Under the pieces are notes generated by a model, which was given only the letters and a program-made list of their open reading frames with translations, ran no database searches and was not told where the DNA came from. Positions 60,840 to 64,000 of a stretch of 64,000 nt of DNA are shown here, piece after piece (the stretch's first letter is position 1; each line of letters begins with the position of its first letter). The stretch is from Streptomyces sp. TRM68367 (lineage in GTDB: Bacteria > Actinomycetota > Actinomycetes > Streptomycetales > Streptomycetaceae). Made by a program: the position numbers and the translations under genes. The stretch lies in contig NZ_JACTVI010000027.1 in NCBI RefSeq assembly GCF_014495685.1, positions 1 to 64,000 of the forward strand, in the 5' to 3' direction.

Positions 60840-61331
60840 ATGAAGCTCTTGATCCTCGGTGCGACCGGCCCCACCGGTCGCCACGTCGTCGACCTGGCCA
60901 TCAGAGGCGGCGACACGGTCACCGTCCTGGCCCGCAGGCCGGAGGCGCTGAACGACCTGGCAGACCAGGTCAACGTAGTCGCCGGAGACGCCACCTCGCA
61001 CAATGATGTCGCGAAGGCGATGACCGGGCAGGACGTCGTCATCTCGGCCCTCGGCAGGAGCACGTCCGTACACGCCGACGACCTGTTCACCCACGCCGCA
61101 GCCGTGATCGGCGCGGCCAAGGAGAAGGGCGTATCCCGCCTGATGTGGCTCTCGTCGTTCGGCGTGGGTGACACCTACCGGTCGGCGAGCCCCGCCCAGA
61201 AGGCCATGTACCGCACGTTCCTCCGCAACATCTATGCGAACAAGGAGCTCTCCGAGAAGGCGATCCGCTCCAGCGGCCTGGCCTGGACGCTGGTCTTCCC
61301 GACCGCGTCACCGACGTCGGCGACCACGTGA
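60840..61331 (+). CDS. NAD(P)H-binding SDR-like protein, C-terminally truncated
   Basis: A 163-residue protein with the Rossmann signature MKLLILGATGPTGRHVVDLA, AGDATSHNDV, and SRLMWLSSFGVG. NAD(P)H-binding domain proteins of this kind are about 210 residues. Here the frame reaches LAWTLVFPTASPTSATT and stops exactly where the DNA becomes alcohol-dehydrogenase sequence in another frame. It may fold but lacks the last strands. ATG at 60840. Confidence 0.7.
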   Translation: MKLLILGATGPTGRHVVDLAIRGGDTVTVLARRPEALNDLADQVNVVAGDATSHNDVAKAMTGQDVVISALGRSTSVHADDLFTHAAAVIGAAKEKGVSRLMWLSSFGVGDTYRSASPAQKAMYRTFLRNIYANKELSEKAIRSSGLAWTLVFPTASPTSATT

Positions 61332-62080
61332 CCACCTGGCTCCCGGCGACCTCGTCGTCGTGCCGTGGTCCATCAACTGCGGCACATGCGACCACTGCCG
61401 CGCCGGACTGACCGCCCACTGCACCTCGATCCCGCACATGGCGATGTACGGCGCGCCGATCGGCGGCAGCTGGGGTGGCCTCTTCTCCGACCTGGTCCGT
61501 GTCCCCTACGCGGACGCCATGCTGGTCCCACTGCCGACCGGCCTGGACTCCGTCGCGATGGCCTGGGCCAGCGACAACTGGTCGCTGTCCTGGCGCCTGG
61601 TCGCACCCCCACCTCAAGGCCCGCCCCGGCGCCCGCGTCCTGGTCGTCGCCCGCGGCGGCATCGGCCTGTACGTCTGCGACATCGCCCGCGCCCTCGGCG
61701 CCTGCGACATCCTCTACATCGACCCCGACCCCGAACACCGCAAGCTCGCCGAGAGCTACGGCGCCCGCACCGCAGAAGCGATCGAACCGATCCGCCACGG
61801 CTTCGACCTCGCCGTCGAGGCCACCGGCCGCGTCGACCAGCTCACCCTCGCCGTCAAGTCACTCGCCCCCGAAGGCATCTGCGAATCGGCCGGCAACCAC
61901 TTCCGCCCCGGCGAACTGCCGCTCCTCGACATGTACCTCACCGGCGTCACCCTCCGCATCGCCCGCGACAACGTCCGCGCCCACATCCCCGACGCCCTCG
62001 CCCTCGCCGCCTCCGGCACCGTCGCACCCGAACGCGTCGTCTCCCACGTCCTCGACTGGGAACAACTCCGCCACCGTCCG
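61310..62080 (+). pseudogene. Zinc alcohol dehydrogenase lacking both ends
   Basis: From about 61319 one frame gives HVTTWLPGDLVVVPWSINCG then CDHCRAGLTAHC (structural zinc Cys) up to NWSLSWRLVAP. After a one-base change in a C5 run near 61605 the second frame gives HLKARPGARVLVVARGGIG, EHRKLAESYGARTAEAIEP and APERVVSHVLDW. The catalytic N-terminus (GHE region) is missing at the SDR junction. The NAD fold and structural zinc region are otherwise well preserved. Confidence 0.75.
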
Positions 62081-62185
62081 CACCGCGGCCTCCCCGGAAG
62101 CCCTGAACCGCCTGGCAGACGGCGTCCGCGGTCTCACCGGACAGCTCACCGGCCCCGCCGCCAACCGGCGGGCATCCCCGAGGTG

Positions 62186-62424
62186 GACGAATTCCCGGGC
62201 GGAGTACGGATGTACAGCTACGGCCACGGCGGCGTCAGCGCCATACTCCTGGACGAACTGATGGGATGGGCATGGGCCGCCGCCGTAAGACCGGGCATGA
62301 CCATCTCACCGCACCTGCGCTACCAGGGACCGGTTCCCTGGATGCCCCTATGTGCCCACGTCACGGGAACCGACGGCCGCAAGACCTACGTGACAGGCTG
62401 GGAACTCACCCTCCCGAGGGGCTG
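62186..62424 (+). pseudogene. PaaI-type hotdog thioesterase fragment
   Basis: In frame with the second ADH frame: FPGGVRMYSYGHGGVSAILL, DELMGWAWAAAVRPGMTISP, HLRYQGPVPWMPL and AHVTGTDGRKTYVTGWEL. This is the central helix and sheet of a PaaI/thioesterase-superfamily hotdog. The first strand and the end are missing. Confidence 0.65.
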
Positions 62425-62487
62425 GCCTCACGCAGCCCGGCGACCTATGCGGTCACAGCACCAGCTCACAGTTGACGAAGACGGGTG

Positions 62488-63051
62488 CTATCTGGTCCGC
62501 ATGGCGGCGGCAATCCGCTCGACGATCTCCTCGATCTGAACCAGACACTCGTGTACTTGCGATGGAGATGCGCCAAGAGGGTCGTTCACGTCTATGTCAC
62601 CCGTGCGTGTCGACACGGCACCACGGCGAGCGGCCGCGCCCTGGACGAGGGTCACAAACCGTGCGGCCGGATCCACCACGCCTGCGGCGTCCTCTGAACG
62701 CACCAGCCGGGCGAACTCACGGAAGGTGAACGCACGGGACAACGCACGCACAGGGGACAGCCGCACAGCGGCCTCACGATGCTCCGTCGCAGCGCCCAGC
62801 ACCAGATCCGCGTTTTCGACCATCTCCTTGGTCAGTCGGCAGGAGCCCATCCCGCAGGGCTGCACGCCACGTCCGAGCAGGAAGGAGTCGACAACAGCCG
62901 CCATTGGCATACCCGCTACGGCCCGGGTGCCGGCACTGCTCACATGGATCACTTGCCGATGCTCGAGCAGTTGGTGCCTGAGCAGGCACTCGGCAAGCGG
63001 AGAGCGAAAGACGTTGCCAGTGCACACCACAAGTACGCGGAACGGGGGCAC
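62488..63051 (-). CDS. Low-molecular-weight protein-tyrosine phosphatase
   Basis: A 187-residue LMW-PTP. The P-loop VVCTGNVFRSP is a CX5R active site (Phe in place of the more usual Cys/Ile), and the C-terminal DIDVNDPLGAS supplies the general-acid Asp-Pro. Relatives act with BY-kinases in exopolysaccharide export or on the host side in pathogens; no kinase is in the window. The GTG at 63051 follows GGAGGGT; longer starts up to 63321 are possible but lack support. Intact, at the edge of the decayed region. Confidence 0.85.
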   Translation of the reverse strand: MPPFRVLVVCTGNVFRSPLAECLLRHQLLEHRQVIHVSSAGTRAVAGMPMAAVVDSFLLGRGVQPCGMGSCRLTKEMVENADLVLGAATEHREAAVRLSPVRALSRAFTFREFARLVRSEDAAGVVDPAARFVTLVQGAAARRGAVSTRTGDIDVNDPLGASPSQVHECLVQIEEIVERIAAAMRTR

Positions 63052-63516
63052 ACACCCTCCAGGAGGGGAAGAAGAGGAGACCAAGACATGCGGCGCGATG
63101 CCAGTATTCATCCGACATCTCTGCTGGATGAGGACTTCAAAGAGCGTTTCTTCCCGGCACCCAGTCAGCCATGGCCGGCCCTTGGCTGACCGGGCGTCAC
63201 CGTGGTTCATGCCAGACGGGGAGCCCAGCCCCTCAGCGGACCGCATGGCTCGCACCTCCCTGAGCGGAGTGGGCCGCCCCAGGGAATCACTGATCAGGGC
63301 AGGCGCCACAAGGCGGACCAACCGAATGGCACATACCAGGCGCCTTCGCTCCTCGTGTCCGGGGACCGGCGGCCAATCCGGTGATTCACATACGCCACAC
63401 AGCGCCTTGTCTCCCGAAAATGCTTAACAGGCGCTATTCGGCGCTATCTATGCACATACCGTACTCGCGGGTCGGACCATGCCGTCGCCCGATTCCATTT
63501 GAGGAGAGTGAACGCG
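63052..63516. other. 465-base divergent promoter region
   Basis: No gene was recognised. It must drive the phosphatase (minus) and the wall-anchored protein (plus). A direct repeat GGCGCTAT-TC-GGCGCTAT lies at about 63430-63447 within an AT-richer stretch (63400-63470), some 70 bases before the plus-strand gene. Confidence 0.45.
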
Positions 63517-64000
63517 ATGACGGCCTCATCGAAGTTTCGTGCCGCTTTCGCGGCCACGGCAGCCTCTGCTGTCCTGGCCGCAGTCCCAGTCGTCGGGGCC
63601 CAACCTGCCCACTCCCAGCCGTATCCACCCGATGCCCCGAGCCTGACCCTCACCGCCACCACCGTTGACGCAGGAGACGACCTCGGCTTCACAGCGACCG
63701 GGTTCCTTCCGAACGAGGGGGTGGGCGCGTTCCTCCTCTCCAAGCCGATCAAGCTGGGCCGCTTCACCGCCGACGCAAACGGCACGGTGGAAGGTACCGT
63801 CACCATCCCCAAGTGGACCGATCCGGGCAAGCACACCTTCCGCCTCAAGGGAGAGAAATCGAAGCTGACCCTCTCGGCCGAGATCACCGTACGCTCCCCC
63901 AAGCCTCACCTCGCCGACACCGGTGAGGACCGCTCACCCGTTCTGCTGGTCGGAGCCGCAGGGCTGCTGGCGCTCGGAGCCGGCACGATGATGGCCGTCC
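63517..64000 (+). CDS. Secreted LAxTG sortase-anchored protein (3' end cut)
   Basis: The first 161 residues are visible. Signal peptide (MTASSKFRAAFAATAASAVL; cleavage near AHSQ), a single Ig-like domain (about 45-130: SLTLTATTVDAGDDLGFTAT, VEGTVTIPKWTDPGKHTFRL), then LADTGEDRSP and a hydrophobic helix (VLLVGAAGLLALGAGTMMAV). LAxTG is the signal of class E sortases, which anchor chaplins in Streptomyces. The ATG at 63517 is placed by GAGGAGAG. The usual basic tail must follow beyond the window. Confidence 0.88.
   Translation, partial: MTASSKFRAAFAATAASAVLAAVPVVGAQPAHSQPYPPDAPSLTLTATTVDAGDDLGFTATGFLPNEGVGAFLLSKPIKLGRFTADANGTVEGTVTIPKWTDPGKHTFRLKGEKSKLTLSAEITVRSPKPHLADTGEDRSPVLLVGAAGLLALGAGTMMAV

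Overview
The window is about 64 kb of very GC-rich actinobacterial chromosome, almost certainly Streptomyces. The signs are mycothiol biosynthesis (mshB), DUF397 and DUF5753 proteins, SpoIIE-type phosphatase and anti-sigma-like ATPases, many GTG/TTG starts, 4-base ATGA/GTGA overlaps, and an LAxTG-type wall-anchored protein at the right edge. No rRNA, tRNA or CRISPR array was recognised.

Positions 1-48456 look like conserved core. From left to right: DNA repair and lysine/DAP genes (tag, a DivIVA-like protein, a folP2-type protein, a LOG-family protein, dapE, then dapC and fdxA); envelope and redox genes (a peptidoglycan-binding-domain protein, mshB, an S9 peptidase); a five-gene oligopeptide ABC importer (18075-23905); typA; a second, highly modified solute-binding lipoprotein; a three-gene Sdh1-type succinate dehydrogenase whose membrane anchor carries Rieske-like Cys/His motifs; a large PAS-GAF-SpoIIE-HATPase regulator with a small HATPase neighbour; NUDIX, SPOR and GntR proteins; a serpin convergent with a subtilisin-like protease; and an SDR/LysR divergent pair with a palindrome over the LysR start codon. 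The order tag / DivIVA-like / folP2 / LOG / dapE matches the Mycobacterium tuberculosis Rv1210-Rv1202 neighbourhood as I remember it.

Positions 48457 to about 63050 are a variable, decaying region. They hold remnants of an IS5-type transposase, a serine recombinase, a yefM-yoeB toxin-antitoxin pair fused to part of a tyrosine recombinase, a multiply frameshifted zinc-ribbon/HTH protein, a PIN-domain toxin, a LuxR-type regulator, an aldo/keto reductase, an alcohol dehydrogenase and a PaaI-type thioesterase. Intact genes among them are an APH-family phosphotransferase, a Uma2-family protein, an LMW protein-tyrosine phosphatase and two IPT/TIG surface-type proteins. One of these is a 1565-residue YVTN propeller + IPT/TIG + eleven-repeat Ig-like protein with near-identical DNA repeats and no visible signal peptide.

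The most distinctive items are that signal-less repeat protein pair, the Rieske-like SDH anchor, the toxin-integrase fusion, a 34-base direct repeat joining an intact kinase gene to a pseudogene, and a 144-base MITE-like inverted-repeat element at 9725-9868. Several pseudogenes differ from an intact frame by a single indel in a G/C run, so sequencing error must be excluded for those.
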